Shown: positions 11,490 to 23,285 of the stretch, piece after piece
Layout of the letters: every line of letters starts with the position of its first letter
How positions within the stretch are numbered: position 1 is the stretch's first letter
Assembly: GCF_024763615.1 (NCBI RefSeq)
Contig: NC_077223.1
Location: 81,592,627 to 81,656,626 of the forward strand
Length of the DNA: 64,000 bases
Direction: 5' to 3'
From: Phlebotomus papatasi
Lineage: Eukaryota > Arthropoda > Insecta > Diptera > Psychodidae
The notes under the pieces: model-generated
Told to the model about the DNA's origin: nothing
The model's input: the letters and a program-made list of their open reading frames with translations, nothing else
Databases searched by the model: none
Translations under genes and position numbers: made by a program

Positions 11490-13390
11490 AAATCAAAATT
11501 TCATTGGAAAATTGTGAAATTTCACAAAATTTCATGAAAGGATTCAAAATTTCTAAAATTTTTTCACAGAAATATAAAAAAGATAAATTTTTATATTGAA
11601 ACCAATTTGAGTGGCAAGAGATGAATTTAACTAACTGGAATGTTGATTAATTATATTTATTTGTATTCGGTCTACATTTGGACATCGCTATTCAAAAAAG
11701 AACAGTGTTTTTATCGTCGATTTTTGTCAAAAGATTCTCTTAAATCTTCAGTCTCTTTACGTGATGTTTTGCATTGTCAGTATTGTTCACATAAGTATCA
11801 TAAAATCAAAATTTCAATAATTTTCGTATCATATATTGAATATTTCATGTCAATAATTGAAAATTTCATAAAATTTCAAATTTTAAATAAATTTTCATAT
11901 TGTAAACTGTACATATCATAAAATTTCATGCCTTAAATTGAAATATTTCATAAAATTTCAAGTCAGAAATTGAACATTTCATAAAATTTCATGCTTTAAA
12001 TTGTAAATTTAATAAAATTTATTGCCCTAATTAGATATTTTTATAAAAATTCATGCCGTAAGTTGGAGATTTTATAAGATTTGAAGACATAAACTGAAAA
12101 TTTCATTAAATTTCATGCCGTAAGTTGAAAATTTCATAAAATTTCAAGTCAAAAAATTGAACATTTCATCAAATTTCATGTTTTAAATAAAATTTTCATA
12201 AATTTTCAATTTGTAAATTGTACATTTCATAAAATTTCATGCCTTAAATTGAAAATTTCATAAAGTTTATGCACAGAATTTAAAATTTCATGTTTTAAAT
12301 TAAATTTTCATAAATTTTCAGATTGTAAACTGTACTTTTCATTAAATTTCATGCCTTAAATTGGAAATTTAATAAAATTTATTGCCCTAAATTAAAAATT
12401 TCATAAAAATTCATGCCGTGAATTGGAGATTTTATAAAATTTTTAGTCATATACTGTAATTTTCATATAAGTTCGTGCCGTAAATTGGAGATTTTATAAT
12501 ATTTTAAGTCATAAACTGAAAATTTCATAAAATTTCATACCATAAATTGAAAATTTCATAAAATTTTAAGTCAATAAATTGAACATTTCATAAAATTTCA
12601 TGTTTTAAAATAAATTTTCATAAATTTTCAGATTGTAACCTTTACATTTTATAAAATTTCGTGCCTTGAATTGAAAATTTCATAAAATTTCTAGTCATAA
12701 ATTGAATATTTCATAAAATTTCATGCCTTAAATTGGAAATTTCTTAAAATTTATTGCCCTAAATTAAATATTTCATAAAAGTTCATGCTGTAAATTGAAA
12801 ATTTCATAAAATTTCATGTTTTAAATTAAATTTTCATAAATTTTTAGATTGTAAACTATACATTTCATAAAATTTCATTCCTTAAATTGAAAATTTTATA
12901 AAATTTCAAGTCAAAAATTGAACATTTCATAAAATTTCATGCCTTAAATTATAAATTTCGTAAAGTTTATTGCCCTAAATTGAAAATTTCGTAAATTTTC
13001 ATACCTTTAATTGGAAATTTCAAGTCACAAATTGAACATTTCATAAGATTTCATGTTTTAAATAAGATTTTCATAAATTCTCATATTGTGTATTGTACAT
13101 TTCAGAAAATTTATTGCCCTAAATTGAAAATTTCATAAAATTTATTGCTCCAAATTCAAAATTTCATAGAAATTCATGCCGTAAATTACAGAAATCATAA
13201 AATTTTAAGTCAAACTGAAAATTTCTTGTCGTTAATTGAAAATTTCATAAAATTTCAAGTCAATAAATTAAACATTTCGTTAAATTTCATGTTTAAAATT
13301 AAATTTTCATAAATTTTTAGATTGTAAACTGAACATTTCTTAGAATTTCAAATTATCAAGTTAAAATTTCATTAATTTCTCTAATAATTT
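11490..13390 (+). repeat. Minisatellite in Nedd4 intron, about 31 bp unit
   Basis: Tandem units close to AAATTGAAAATTTCATAAAA + TTTCATGCCTT fill almost all of the intron 11440-13550, about 60 units. Higher-order grouping is visible: GTAAACTGTACATTTC variants return every 300-500 bases. Composition is about 80% AT. Confidence 0.9.
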
Positions 13391-13550
13391 CGTATATTTC
13401 GTGAAAGTTTCACATTTGAAAATTAAGCAATGTGCGAAATGTGAAACAAATTGGGTAATAGGAAGTAAATAAATAAAAAGGAATGGGTATAATAAATCGG
13501 TTATCAAAAATGTTCTGGATCGCTCTTTACAAAACCGTTTACGTCCGCAG

Positions 13551-14020
13551 CTTTCTTTATTCGGCCGTTCTACAAGATGATGCTGCAGAAACCGATTGAC
13601 CTGAAGGACATGGAGGCTGTCGATATGGAATACTACAATTCACTGCTGTGGATCAAGGAGAATGATCCCAGTGAACTTATGCTCACTTTCTGTATCGACG
13701 AAGAGACCTTCGGCACCACGAATCAGCGCGAACTCAAGCCGAATGGTGCAAACATCGATGTGACGAATGAGAATAAGGACGAGTACATTCGGTTAGTGAT
13801 TGAGTGGCGGTTTGTGTCTCGGGTAAAAGAGCAGATGCATGCGTATCAGGAGGGATTCGGATCCGTCGTGCCACTCAATAGTCTCAAGATATTCGATGAG
13901 AATGAACTTGAGCTGCTGATGTGCGGCATTCAGAACATCGATGTCAAAGACTGGAAAAAGAATACACTCTACAAAGGCGATTACTACGCCAATCACGTCA
14001 TTGTCCAGTGGTTCTGGAGG
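13551..14020 (+). CDS. Nedd4: Nedd4 exon 5: HECT central region
   Basis: Acceptor GTCCGCAG| and donor TGGAGG|GTGAGT. Together with the previous exon it reads LLD-AFFIRPFYKMMLQKPIDL, then LKDMEAVDMEYYNSLLWIKE, FCIDEETFG, ELKPNGANIDVTNENKDEY, IEWRFVSRVKEQM, and FDENELELLMCGIQNIDVKD, ending VIVQWFWR. This is the part of HECT that contacts the E2 enzyme and leads to the hinge. It is fully open over 470 bases and well conserved with fly Nedd4; DVTNENKDEY and CGIQNIDVKDW are near-invariant in the family. It lies just after a 1.9 kb intronic satellite, whose composition changes sharply to coding at about 13540. Confidence 0.98.
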
Positions 14021-15049
14021 GTGAGTACATTTTTGTTTATACATTTTTTTTTAGATATTTATATTATGTCTTTGTTTTTTTTTTCATATTTATGTTTTTC
14101 TTACATAAATATAAGCAATTTGCTTCAATATGGACTTCATTTTTTCTAGTGTGTAGATCATTAGGCAAAATAATGTTTGATAAAATTAAATGGTTGATAA
14201 TGTTTTGGAACCAATAAGAAATCAGTCAAATTAGTACTAGAATGTGTATTAGAACTAGTACTAAAATGTGTATTTCAGAACACCTGACTTGTACTAAAAC
14301 TAAAGAGAATAGTTCTGAAATGCGTTACAGCTGGACTTTTCTCAAGAGAAAAAAAAATTGAAGATAGCTTTCAAAACCCCAAAGAAAAGACATTTGTAGT
14401 TCCTGTTTCGTTCGTGTGGTGGCTGAAATATTTGTTCTAATTCCGAAATGTTTCGAGTGCCAAATGTTTCAGTATTTCCTTTGTTCAGAAAAAATCATAA
14501 TCACTGAGGAACTCCTAGCCTCTTACTCTCGTATTTCTTAATTTTTTTTGTAGGGGAGACCGGGTTAGATTAGCCACCAAAAGATATTTTTCATTGCGTA
14601 TATAATGTGTTATTGAGAAATGTGTAAATTTAAGTGTGTAAAATAGAAAAAAACATGTAATTCAAATGTGTAATTTTTATTTCCTTGTAATTTTTTTTAC
14701 ACTATTTCTATAATTTTTTATTCACATTATTTTTCCAATTTATTTAGTTTTATGGACATGAATCCTTTATGAAAATGACCTCATCAGGGTGGCAAATCTG
14801 GAAATAAAAAAAAGATATGTTAGTCATTTTAGTAGAGAGAAGAGTAAAAATCAAAATTGGCTATTCCGGGAACATATTCGTGATCTTAAAAAAAGTCAAA
14901 GACGAATATAATACACCTAACTGCCTCTAACTTTGGGGCACATTTACTCCTTTGATAATTCTTCTATTCCACCAGGAACTCCTTCCTGCTATTTAGCCTT
15001 TCCTTTTGTATCTGAATCTGAAGCTCTGTTTTATCTCGTTGTGTATCTC

Positions 15050-15304
15050 CACTACTGGGAGAAATCCGAAAAAGTTAAAATAACATTCCGGAAATGTTAA
15101 TTTTACCCAGAAGTATTCATCAAAAATCGGTGTAAATATTATGCTTTTTAGGTGCATTAGGGGTTAAAGTTACCCCTTTCATGTTAATTTTACCCTTAAA
15201 AAAGGTGTAAATTAACATTAAAAAATGTTGATATATTTTTACACCTAAAAAGTGTTAAAGTTCTCAGGAAGAATAGTAAATCGCACCCTCTTTTTTTCTC
15301 AGTG
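15050..15304 (-). mobile_element. CACTGAGAAAAAAGAGGGTG MITE, copy 1
   Basis: Reverse orientation relative to 34699-34949. Shared blocks include GGTGTAAATATTA, GGGGTTAAAGTTACCCCTTT and GCACCCTCTTTTTTTCTCAG. It lies inside the 14551-16623 element. The left tip is slightly altered (CACTACTGGGAGAAATCC). Confidence 0.85.
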
Positions 15305-15653
15305 TCCTAGATCCAATATGCTCTGTGAATGGAAAGAAACTTAGTTGTATAAAACGGGATTGACGTGGAAATCTCCACGGATAGCGGAGTGCCCTATTGG
15401 CAGCGCCCTAATTGAAATTATCTATTCCCGATTCCCGGAACATCATAACCCTCAATAGTAGGAAGTTTAACAGGACAAAACGTTCTTTGAAATCTCACAT
15501 CTTCGATTACACGCACAAAATTTTACATGCAGTAGAATATTAACAACTTTTTTAGCGACACTGTTACACTTGAATAGTGATAAAAATTACATTTTTGAAT
15601 TACACGGAAAATTTTTACACAAATTAATTTTTACGCAAAATTTACCATTTTTA

Positions 15654-16491
15654 TAGGGTAAATGTCCTAATTCAAAACCATTTCCAGACGCTTTAACTTT
15701 GACAAAAGATTCAACGCATTAAGTTCATATTTTTTCTGAAGAGAATTACATAAATTTGCTCCTGTTACGGTTTAGTGAAAATTCTTTAGATATAAAGATT
15801 AGATTAGATGATTAGATAAAATGATTCTATTGGAAACATATTAATCCAAATGGAGACAAGGGAAAGGTTCTAATTGGAGACACACAGTGTAAGTGAAACC
15901 GCGACGAAAGGCTTTCAAAACCTTGTTGAGTTGCTCCTGAGTGCAGGATTTGTTCTTATTCCTGGTCTTTTCTCCTTTCCCATCTAAAACAATAAGAAAA
16001 TCTCTCCAAAAAAATTCATATTTCCGGGGTTTCCTATTGAAGCATTTGAAGACACTTCAGAAAAACCCTTTTTCTTCACGAAATAGGTAATAATTTCATT
16101 TGAAAACCTCACGTACCATTAACAATAAAGATTAGCACTTAATTTAACTAAAATTAGCCAGAAATATAACATTAAATGCTAAACGAAACGAATAAATAAC
16201 AGTCACCTTATTGTGTTTTTCATTGAAAAACATGGTCGATCGATGAAAAATTCGATGGTGAAAAGGTACACTTTTAATTTTTCTGAGAAATTAACAAATT
16301 TAAATTTGTGAATATGAATGCATTTTCGCTTTATTTAGAACAAAATTAACTAAATAATGAAACTGTGGTATAGAAAATACATAAATATAGTAATTTAGTA
16401 CTGTATTTATCATGAAAACAGTGGCGTTTCCATTTGGAGTAGCGAAAAATTTCCATTTGAAGCAGGTTTTGAATTAGCTTAATTTACCCTA
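15654..16491. mobile_element. 0.84 kb element, TIR TAGGGTAAATG...TTCAAAACC
   Basis: TAGGGTAAATGTCCTAATTC and AAAACCATTTCC at the left match the right end inverted (GGTTTTGAATTAGCTTAATT + TACCCTA). TA-bounded and nested inside 14551-16623. No ORF. A related right end (CATTTGGAGCAGGTTTTGAA) is at about 38127. Confidence 0.8.
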
Positions 16492-17085
16492 GTGCTAAAA
16501 ATTAAAATTTTCAATTTTTCAAGTGATAATTTGGAAATTACAAGTTATTTGTTTTACACGTTGTTTTTTTTTAACTGTGTATCTTAATATTATACGTGGC
16601 CAATTCTGCCCCGGTCTCCCCTAAGCTAGTGCCGGTTTTTTGTATAAAAATTCGAAGATCTGTTCGAATTTTTCGAATATAAACGACATTTTTTAGCCGA
16701 AGCACTTTTTGAGACAAAAGCTCCGGCTGTAAACGCACCCTTTCTGAAATTATTGTAGTTTAGTACATGCTTGTACTATTTTTTTTTCTTCTGTATTAGC
16801 TTCACAATTTTGATCATCACTGTGAACTGGTTCAAGGTCCAATTGAAGTTCTTTCGAGTGGTTCATTAAACTTTGATTGTTTGATTTTGAATTACAGAAT
16901 TTCTATTTATTTTTGATAAAAAAAGTTTGTGTTGAGAGAGATGGAAAAAAATGCAGAGTATTTGAGCAAGTGATAAGTTTATATCTAGAACAAATATATT
17001 GCAGTTTTTATTGCATTGTATTGCCCTGAAAACCTTGGAATTGCGGTTTCTGAGAGAGAATATGTTTTATTTAATTTGTTCGCAG

Positions 17086-17255
17086 GCTGTTTTATCTTTC
17101 TCAAATGAAATGCGAGCGAGGCTGTTGCAATTTGTGACTGGGACATCTCGGGTGCCGATGAATGGCTTCAAGGAGTTGTACGGGTCAAATGGACCGCAGA
17201 TGTTCACGATTGAAAAGTGGGGAAATCCAGAGAACTTCCCAAGGGCTCACACATG
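17086..17255 (+). CDS. Nedd4: Nedd4 exon 6: HECT C lobe up to the catalytic cysteine
   Basis: Acceptor TTCGCAG| and donor CACATG|GTAAGT. It reads AVLSFSNEMRARLLQFVTGT, SRVPMNGFKELYGSNGPQMF and EKWGNPENFPRAHT, then ends with TG, the first two bases of the catalytic cysteine codon. The blocks QFVTGTSRVP and the ending PRAHT-C are diagnostic for Nedd4-type C lobes. The C lobe takes ubiquitin from the E2 as a thioester on this cysteine (residue 602 counted from the ATG at 4335) and passes it to substrate lysines. The preceding intron is 3065 bases and packed with nested transposons; the following intron is only 67 bases. Confidence 0.98.
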
Positions 17256-17322
17256 GTAAGTTTGCAATGATTGAGATTTTCTTTGTTCAGATTTTTAAAG
17301 ATTTATTCATGTGCCGATGCAG

Positions 17323-17425
17323 TTTCAATCGTTTGGACTTGCCACCTTATGAGAGTTATCTGCAGCTCAAGGATAAACTTATTAAAGCCATTGAGGGAAG
17401 TCAAGGATTTGCTGGCGTTGACTAA
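17323..17425 (+). CDS. Nedd4: Nedd4 terminal coding exon with end of catalytic Cys codon
   Basis: Acceptor CGATGCAG| at 17321-17322. The first base (T) completes TG|T, the catalytic Cys. Then follows FNRLDLPPYESYLQLKDKLI and EGSQGFAGVD, and TAA at 17423-17425. The cysteine is followed by 33 residues, as is usual for Nedd4 proteins, and the acidic/aromatic tail GFAGVD is the family ending. The seven exons sum to 1908 bases (636 codons with stop), so the whole chain is in frame. No strong AATAAA is seen in the 770 bases before the assembly gap; AATAAG near 17589 is the closest candidate, so the 3' UTR end is unresolved. Confidence 0.98.
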
Positions 17426-18201
17426 AGACATTTCAGTGCAGTTTTGTTCTGTTTCAGGAGGAAAATTTAAATTAAGCATACACACGACTTTTTACACAGT
17501 TAATATATATACTTAACAATTTATCCAAGATTTCTTCCCAACTTTTTCCCTTTACAAAATATCTGACAGTTTTTTGACCAAAAAAAAAATAAGTCTATGA
17601 AGGAAAATTGCTTATTTTAGCTAAACATGTTGATAAAAAAAAATTTTTGGAACTTTTCTCGATTATTGTGAAATGAAAAAAAAAAATTGTATATTTGCTA
17701 ATTGGCTAGTTAATGTCCCCAATGCATTTAAGGAATTTGTCTGCTGTTTAATTTCGAAATTCGAAAACTAAATAATTCGTAAATGGGGAATTTTCGAAAA
17801 TGTTGGCAGTTACTCCTTTTGGAAATCCAATGGAATTCCAAGGATTAAATTTACGCTAAATATCCATTCCATGGATAACTAGGGATCTCTCCATAGGACA
17901 GTCACAGGAAAAATCTGCGATAGTTTATGGTATTTTTTGCTGACAATTCCACATGTCATATGGAATACAGTAGACTCTTCGTTATCCGGCTGACTGGGGG
18001 ACAAAATGACATTTAGGTTTTTTGAATGATCAACGGTTTTTCTATTTTGTGTAGTGTGAATTTATTTTCTGTCTGACAAAGAAAAAGAGAATTTTCTTCA
18101 TGGTGTGCTTATGTTTCATTTTTTATCACAATTATGTATTAAAAACTTCGATACAATGATAATAATACTTTAATTCACTCTGGACAAACTTCATGTTTAG
18201 T
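17426..18201 (+). other. Nedd4 3' UTR/flank, end not defined
   Basis: AT-rich DNA after the Nedd4 stop with several A runs. A variant poly(A) signal AATAAG lies near 17589. From about 17815 to 17890 the sequence carries TTCCATGGA-like palindromic motifs that recur at 18925-19110 beyond the gap, so a repeat probably starts here. No ORF of interest. Confidence 0.4.
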
Positions 18202-19115
18202 NNNNNNNNNNNNNNNNNNNNNNNNNNNNNNNNNNNNNNNNNNNNNNNNNNNNNNNNNNNNNNNNNNNNNNNNNNNNNNNNNNNNNNNNNNNNNNNNNNN
18301 NNNNNNNNNNNNNNNNNNNNNNNNNNNNNNNNNNNNNNNNNNNNNNNNNNNNNNNNNNNNNNNNNNNNNNNNNNNNNNNNNNNNNNNNNNNNNNNNNNNN
18401 NNNNNNNNNNNNNNNNNNNNNNNNNNNNNNNNNNNNNNNNNNNNNNNNNNNNNNNNNNNNNNNNNNNNNNNNNNNNNNNNNNNNNNNNNNNNNNNNNNNN
18501 NNNNNNNNNNNNNNNNNNNNNNNNNNNNNNNNNNNNNNNNNNNNNNNNNNNNNNNNNNNNNNNNNNNNNNNNNNNNNNNNNNNNNNNNNNNNNNNNNNNN
18601 NNNNNNNNNNNNNNNNNNNNNNNNNNNNNNNNNNNNNNNNNNNNNNNNNNNNNNNNNNNNNNNNNNNNNNNNNNNNNNNNNNNNNNNNNNNNNNNNNNNN
18701 NGTGTCGCATAATTAATTATATTATAATTCGTCGCAGGAGTCACTAAAAATGTTTGCGGAAGGTTTGGAAACAAATTATCCACGTTGTCACAACACCATT
18801 TTATTTGTTTGACATTCGAGAAAAAAGTGGAAAAAACCATATAAAATCCTATGGAAAGATATTGCAAATTTCCACATGATTTTTCCAGCTTATCCCGCGG
18901 ACGTTTCACGTGTGAGTTTCCATATAAATGTTCCACGGAACACCGCGGAATTTAACGCTAGAATTCCAGTGGTTTGTACTTGAAATTCCATGGAGAGCTA
19001 AGATTCCAATGGAATTACCGGCTCCAAATTCCATGGAAAACTTAGTGGAATTTTTGCGTCAAATTACGCGGATTTTTGCAATTTGGACGCTAGTTTTCCA
19101 ATGGAACTTCCGCTG
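17815..19115. repeat. TTCCATGGAA-rich repeat spanning the gap
   Basis: On both sides of the gap the sequence repeats palindromic words such as TTCCATGGAA, TTCCAATGGAA and TTCCACGGAA (17815-17890 and 18925-19110). They probably belong to one element whose middle is missing in the gap. Confidence 0.45.
18202..18701. other. Assembly gap (500 N)
   Basis: An uninterrupted run of exactly 500 N, a usual placeholder length. The true size is unknown. Open frames reported across it are artefacts. Confidence 0.99.
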
Positions 19116-21169
19116 ATCGTAAATTTCGTTTAATTCGTTAAGTTTCTTAAGAAGCTCACGTGGTTTGTTAGAAATGAAAATTAAAGAAAATCCCACAAGA
19201 TGTCGAAATATTTTTTTCGAAAATTACTTTCATGTAAAGTTTGCTGAGGATTACCTGAACTTGACGAAAAATTCTGGCAAATTTTGGAACTTTTAATGTG
19301 ACTGGCAGTTGAAAGTGCCATTTTTTCGATGTGGTTTCTGCTGTCATACAGATTTTCAGGAATATTTTAGTTGCAATTAAAATCTAAATCTAAATTCTAC
19401 CTAATCTAAATTAAAGTAACTATACTGGATTTTTTTTCAACAGTATTTGCTCTAACTTTCATGGAAGTTCCAAAAACTTGTTTGACGTCTAGATGGCGTG
19501 CTATGCAACTGTCATTTATTCGTGAAGTTTTCCATTCGAATTAATTACTTTCGAATTTTGATTTAAACTGTTAGACCGTTTCCTTAGAAGGTTGTGGGAC
19601 ATGTTCAACATATTTTCAACATTCCCTTTCAATCTAATGCCAATTTTTTCTCTATTACGCAATAAATGTCTCGTTTTTGACGTGTATTCACGCAATATAA
19701 AAAATTACGTCTTAGCTAATTTTTAATTTTGATTTTTGTCAGTGTTTAAAAGTGGTTTGAAGAAAACAAAATGCATGAGAGTCCCATGGAAGAAAATTAT
19801 ATTATTAAAATGATAAAAAAAAAGTTTTATTAAAATTAAGACAAAAGGATAAACTTACATTAAATGTAGTTGTGAATATATCAAGTAAATCTAATTTATT
19901 TTTTATTAAATATTTTAGGCTATTCTAGTTGTGTTTTAAATTTTATTATTTTCAAATTGAATCAATGAACCAAGTTTTGCGGTAAAAGATTAAACTTGCA
20001 AAAAAAAATTAAAGAAAAACGAATGCCAAATTTCTTAAACTGTAATACATTTTTTTTTAAATTTTTCTTTCCCTATTTTCGTGGGTAAATAAAAAAAGAG
20101 TAATACGGGATTTAAAATGTTATTGGGGAGGGTTTCAAAAAAGAGATTTTAGGTGTAAAAGTGAAGTTTATTCGTGTTAAAAATATTTGAAAAAAATTAA
20201 AAAAACGATTTTCTTTCTCAAATTGAGTGTCAGACTTTTGTTTGTATGTTTTTTGAAACAAAAATAGTGCCTTTTATTCACAAAAAAAATAAATATTAGA
20301 AAAAGAAGGGAATAAATAAATCCAAATGCAAGTCAGGAATTTCAGAGTAAAGGAAAGGAAAGAAGTATAGCGAAAAAGACTGGATCGGGAGAAGATGATT
20401 TAAAGAAAAAAAAATGGGACGAAGGAAACGGAAATAGAAATGCAAATTTTTGGATTTTTTGTTTGCGGGAACTGTTTCTCTCCAGAAATTTTATCACCAA
20501 TCACTGTCTAATGAAAAAAAATCATACAATGAAAGTGTTTTTACAAGAAGCAAGAAAATTTTATATCTTATGCTATTCTCAATGCAAAATTTAAAGAAAT
20601 ACAGAAAAAAAGCAAAAAAAAACAAAAGTGTTACAATTGTATTTGAGTGGATGACCTATACCTTTTTGTATATATTACGATTATTCAGTGGCCTGTTACA
20701 TTTAATTATATTATTTTATTATAATTATTATTATGATATATGAGAATATGATAAATGAAAAAAATTAAGGTAACAGATGACGTGTTACGTTGTAATACTT
20801 TCGACTTGATCGTAAACATCAGGAAAAAAAATGAATAAATTAAATTTGAAAAGAAGTTTTTTTTGTTGCTCTTCAACTTGCACTGAAAAATAATTTCGCC
20901 CAATAGAGCGCCTACAGAGATGGGGTAAGTTAAAATCGCCGAGACAGCGACAACTGAGCGATAACCATTTTTTTACACTTCGTGTCTCGGCTATGACCAT
21001 TTTTTTGGTAATTACTGAGGAATTACCATTTTTCGTTCCGAAAGCTCCTGATACTCCGAACGTTGTATTTAGCGCAAACTGTAAAAATTATTTTTCATTT
21101 GTGAATAGAAATTCAAGTGATTAAGCTTAAAAAATGTGGAATGTGAGAACTAAGAGTGCAAAAGATAGC
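19116..21169. other. AT-rich non-coding
   Basis: Very AT-rich with many A and T runs. I see no gene or clear repeat. AATAAA words at 19660, 20085 and 20286 could be chance. Confidence 0.4.
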
Positions 21170-21600
21170 TTAACCCTCTAATACGGGCTTCAGACCTAAG
21201 GCTTAGCCATTTAACTTCTATAATTTCTTATCAATCAAGATTTTTTGAAAAATCACTTAAGATTGGTCAACATGGGCAAGTGATCCATTACATTTTGAAA
21301 AACCAATAAAATTGGTTGCTATTTCAAATTTCGAGACAATTGGGAACTGGACTAAACCTTAGGTCTGAAGGCGGCCTAACGGTGTTTTCTTTAATATGCT
21401 AAAAAAAAAAGTTCTAAAACAATGTTTTCTAGGATAATTATGATCCAATAAAGTCAAAAAAAACCATCTATTCTTCATTATCTCTTTTATTTTAGGAGCT
21501 AGGTGAGAAAATATAAAAAAAAAATTAAACTCTTTTTGCTTCTAAAATTCACATTTTAGTTTTTTCAATTTTTTTAAATTTTAAATTTTAATTTAGATTT
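21170..21600. mobile_element. TTAA-type element related to 58032-58562, partial
   Basis: Starts TTAACCCTCTAATACGGG. The words CTTCAGACCTAAGG (21188) and CCTTAGGTCTGAAG (21357) are an inverted pair. From CCTAACGGTGTTTTCTTTAA (21376) to about 21590 it matches the reverse complement of the right half of 58032-58562, for example GTTCTAAAACAATGTTTTCT and TCACATTTTAG. The right boundary is not found. Confidence 0.6.
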
Positions 21601-22336
21601 ATTTCGACGAAAATTACGTAATCATGATGTTAAAGCCGATAATTGTAGGAAAAACGTCCGAAGGATAATAAAAATTGAATTTTAAAAAGGGCTTTAATGC
21701 AGAGTTTTCCATGAATAACTTTTATTTAAAAGGTAAAATTTGATGCTTTATTGATTATAAAACATAAATTTAATAAGAAATATTTAAGATTATTCAATTA
21801 ATAATTTGCCTTTTTTGTAATAAAATTTTTTAGGATTGAAATAAGACTGAAATCTATAGTTACTAAAGATATTATTTGAGTTATTAACTTGTATTATATC
21901 TAAACACATTTTATAAAACAGTAGAAATGATTAAACTTCTACAGTTGTCAAAAACAACTTAAAGAAATACCATGGGTTTTCTAAATTTGAAAAAAAAGTG
22001 AAAATATGTGAAACCGTAAATATTTTCTCTAATTGGCTAAGTGCTCGATTGTCGTTTGAGCCTTAATTTCGAGGTTAAAAAACAATCTGAGTGAAAAGTT
22101 GCACATGGATGAAAATGTAGCTAATAAAATTCTCTACAAAACCCGCAAATCACATTGTTAGGGAAAGCTTTAGTTTTAGAGATATTTTTGATTAAATTTG
22201 CTAAAAAGTTCGATTTTTCCATATTTTCTGACATTTATGAGACTACAGCGCCACTGGTGTGAGTTGTACGAATCCCATCTGTCCAAAGGATTATCGGGCA
22301 TGTAAAGGAGAACAAATGTTCCCGTGTATTAAGAAA
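21600..22336. other. AT-rich non-coding
   Basis: Possibly the interior or remainder of the preceding element. No coding or repeat signal I can support. Confidence 0.35.
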
Positions 22337-22567
22337 TAGGGTGAAAGGAACGTCTATTGACACTTTAAGAACTCGTGTCAGCACCTATTGACACCCTACT
22401 CTGTACCATTTGGGATATGAAATTTGAATATCTCTGTTTATAGTAAAAGGTATATTACAGAAAAAACGTTATATTACTTATATTTTACTAGATTACATTA
22501 AATTTTCAACATTTTGACAAAAGTGTCAATAGGGGTTCCCTGTCGAACAGACGTTCCTCCGACCCTA
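22337..22567. mobile_element. 231 bp MITE, TIR GGGTGAAAGGAACG, TA target
   Basis: TAGGGTGAAAGGAACGTCTA and TTGACACTTT at the left. The right side has AAGTGTCAATAGGGG and GACGTTCCTCCGACCCTA, so the ends are inverted repeats with TA at both edges. A truncated copy is at 1268-1370. Confidence 0.8.
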
Positions 22568-22715
22568 AATCGATTCAGCAGAATCGGAAATATAGCACCC
22601 AAGTAACAAAAAACGGTAAAAACGGTTTTTTCGTAAATCATTTGACTCTAGCAATAGAAAAAATAGCATGAGAACCCAGGGACAAAATCATTGTGGAACA
22701 GTGAAATTGAGGGGT

Positions 22716-22906
22716 CCCGGTCAAAATCCCGAAAGCCAAAATCCCGAATTCTTAAAAGTGTCATATAGCTACTCCCACGATTGCACCCGCGCTTACTGGA
22801 GGCAAAGGGAAATCTTATGTGTTTTGGGAAATTATTCTAAACATTTTCCTCCACATATTTTGATCCCTTTCAGGATTTTGAACATTCGGGATTTTGGCTG
22901 CCACCG
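22716..22906. mobile_element. CCCGAAAGCCAAAAT-family MITE, copy 2
   Basis: CGGTCAAAATCCCGAAAGCC at the left; TTCGGGATTTTGGCTGCCAC-CG at the right. The core has CTACTCCCACGATTGCACCC and GGCAAAGGGAAATCTTATGT + GTTTTGGGAAATTATT. The latter block is the unit amplified in tandem at 40540-41010. Confidence 0.8.
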
Positions 22907-23285
22907 AAATTAAGCAATAGAAAATAATTTTAGGACGACAATAAATAGTGCCTTACTACTTATCTGGTATGGTACCTAAGTCATGTGTTAGAGAATTTCA
23001 CAAAACTGGAACATTTTCACACTTCTTTAGAAATTTATTATAGGAGTCAGAACCCATTTTTTATCTCCTTCACATGTTGCATTCCTTTCGGTTTTATTAA
23101 TCACGATCACGAAAAATTAATAACATTTTACTTATCTCCGGGAGCAACAGTAACTCAATTTTATCTGTCGATCGATTTATGATCATGGCATGAACAACTT
23201 TGCAGATTTTGTTTTAACAGAAGGCATTAGTGCTAAAGTATCGGAATCAAGTAAAGCTGTAGTGTTACTAAACGTAAAAGAAATC
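22907..23285. other. 5' flank of the secreted-protein ORF
   Basis: No TATA box or other promoter element that I can place with confidence. An upstream in-frame ATG at 23190 is probably not used. Confidence 0.3.

Larger units (their letters stand above)
14551..16623. mobile_element. 2.07 kb element, TIR AGGGGAGACCGGG, TA target
   Basis: TAGGGGAGACCGGGTTAGAT at the left and CCCCGGTCTCCCCTA at the right are inverted repeats followed inward by GCCACC / GTGGCC. TA at both edges is the likely target duplication, as in Tc1/mariner-type elements. It holds no transposase, but two further elements are nested in it. Short relatives are at 53956-54180 and 48115-49027. Confidence 0.85.
14326..16740 (+). 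repeat. Dispersed repeat R, copy 2, split by a transposon
   Basis: The left part, 14326-14550 (TTACAGCTGGACTTTTCTC, TTCGTGTGGTGGCTGAAAT), and the right part, 16624-16740 (AACGACATTTTTTAGCCG, CTCCGGCTGTAAACGCACCC), together match copy 1 at 2210-2545. The inserted element occupies 14551-16623. Confidence 0.6.

Noticed and set aside
11490..13390. A CRISPR-like array (repeats of about 31 bases)
   Set aside because: Units are directly tandem without unique spacers, highly AT-rich and diverged, and lie inside a eukaryotic intron.
18132..18936. Long open frames across 18132-18936
   Set aside because: They are made of N and are artefacts of the gap.
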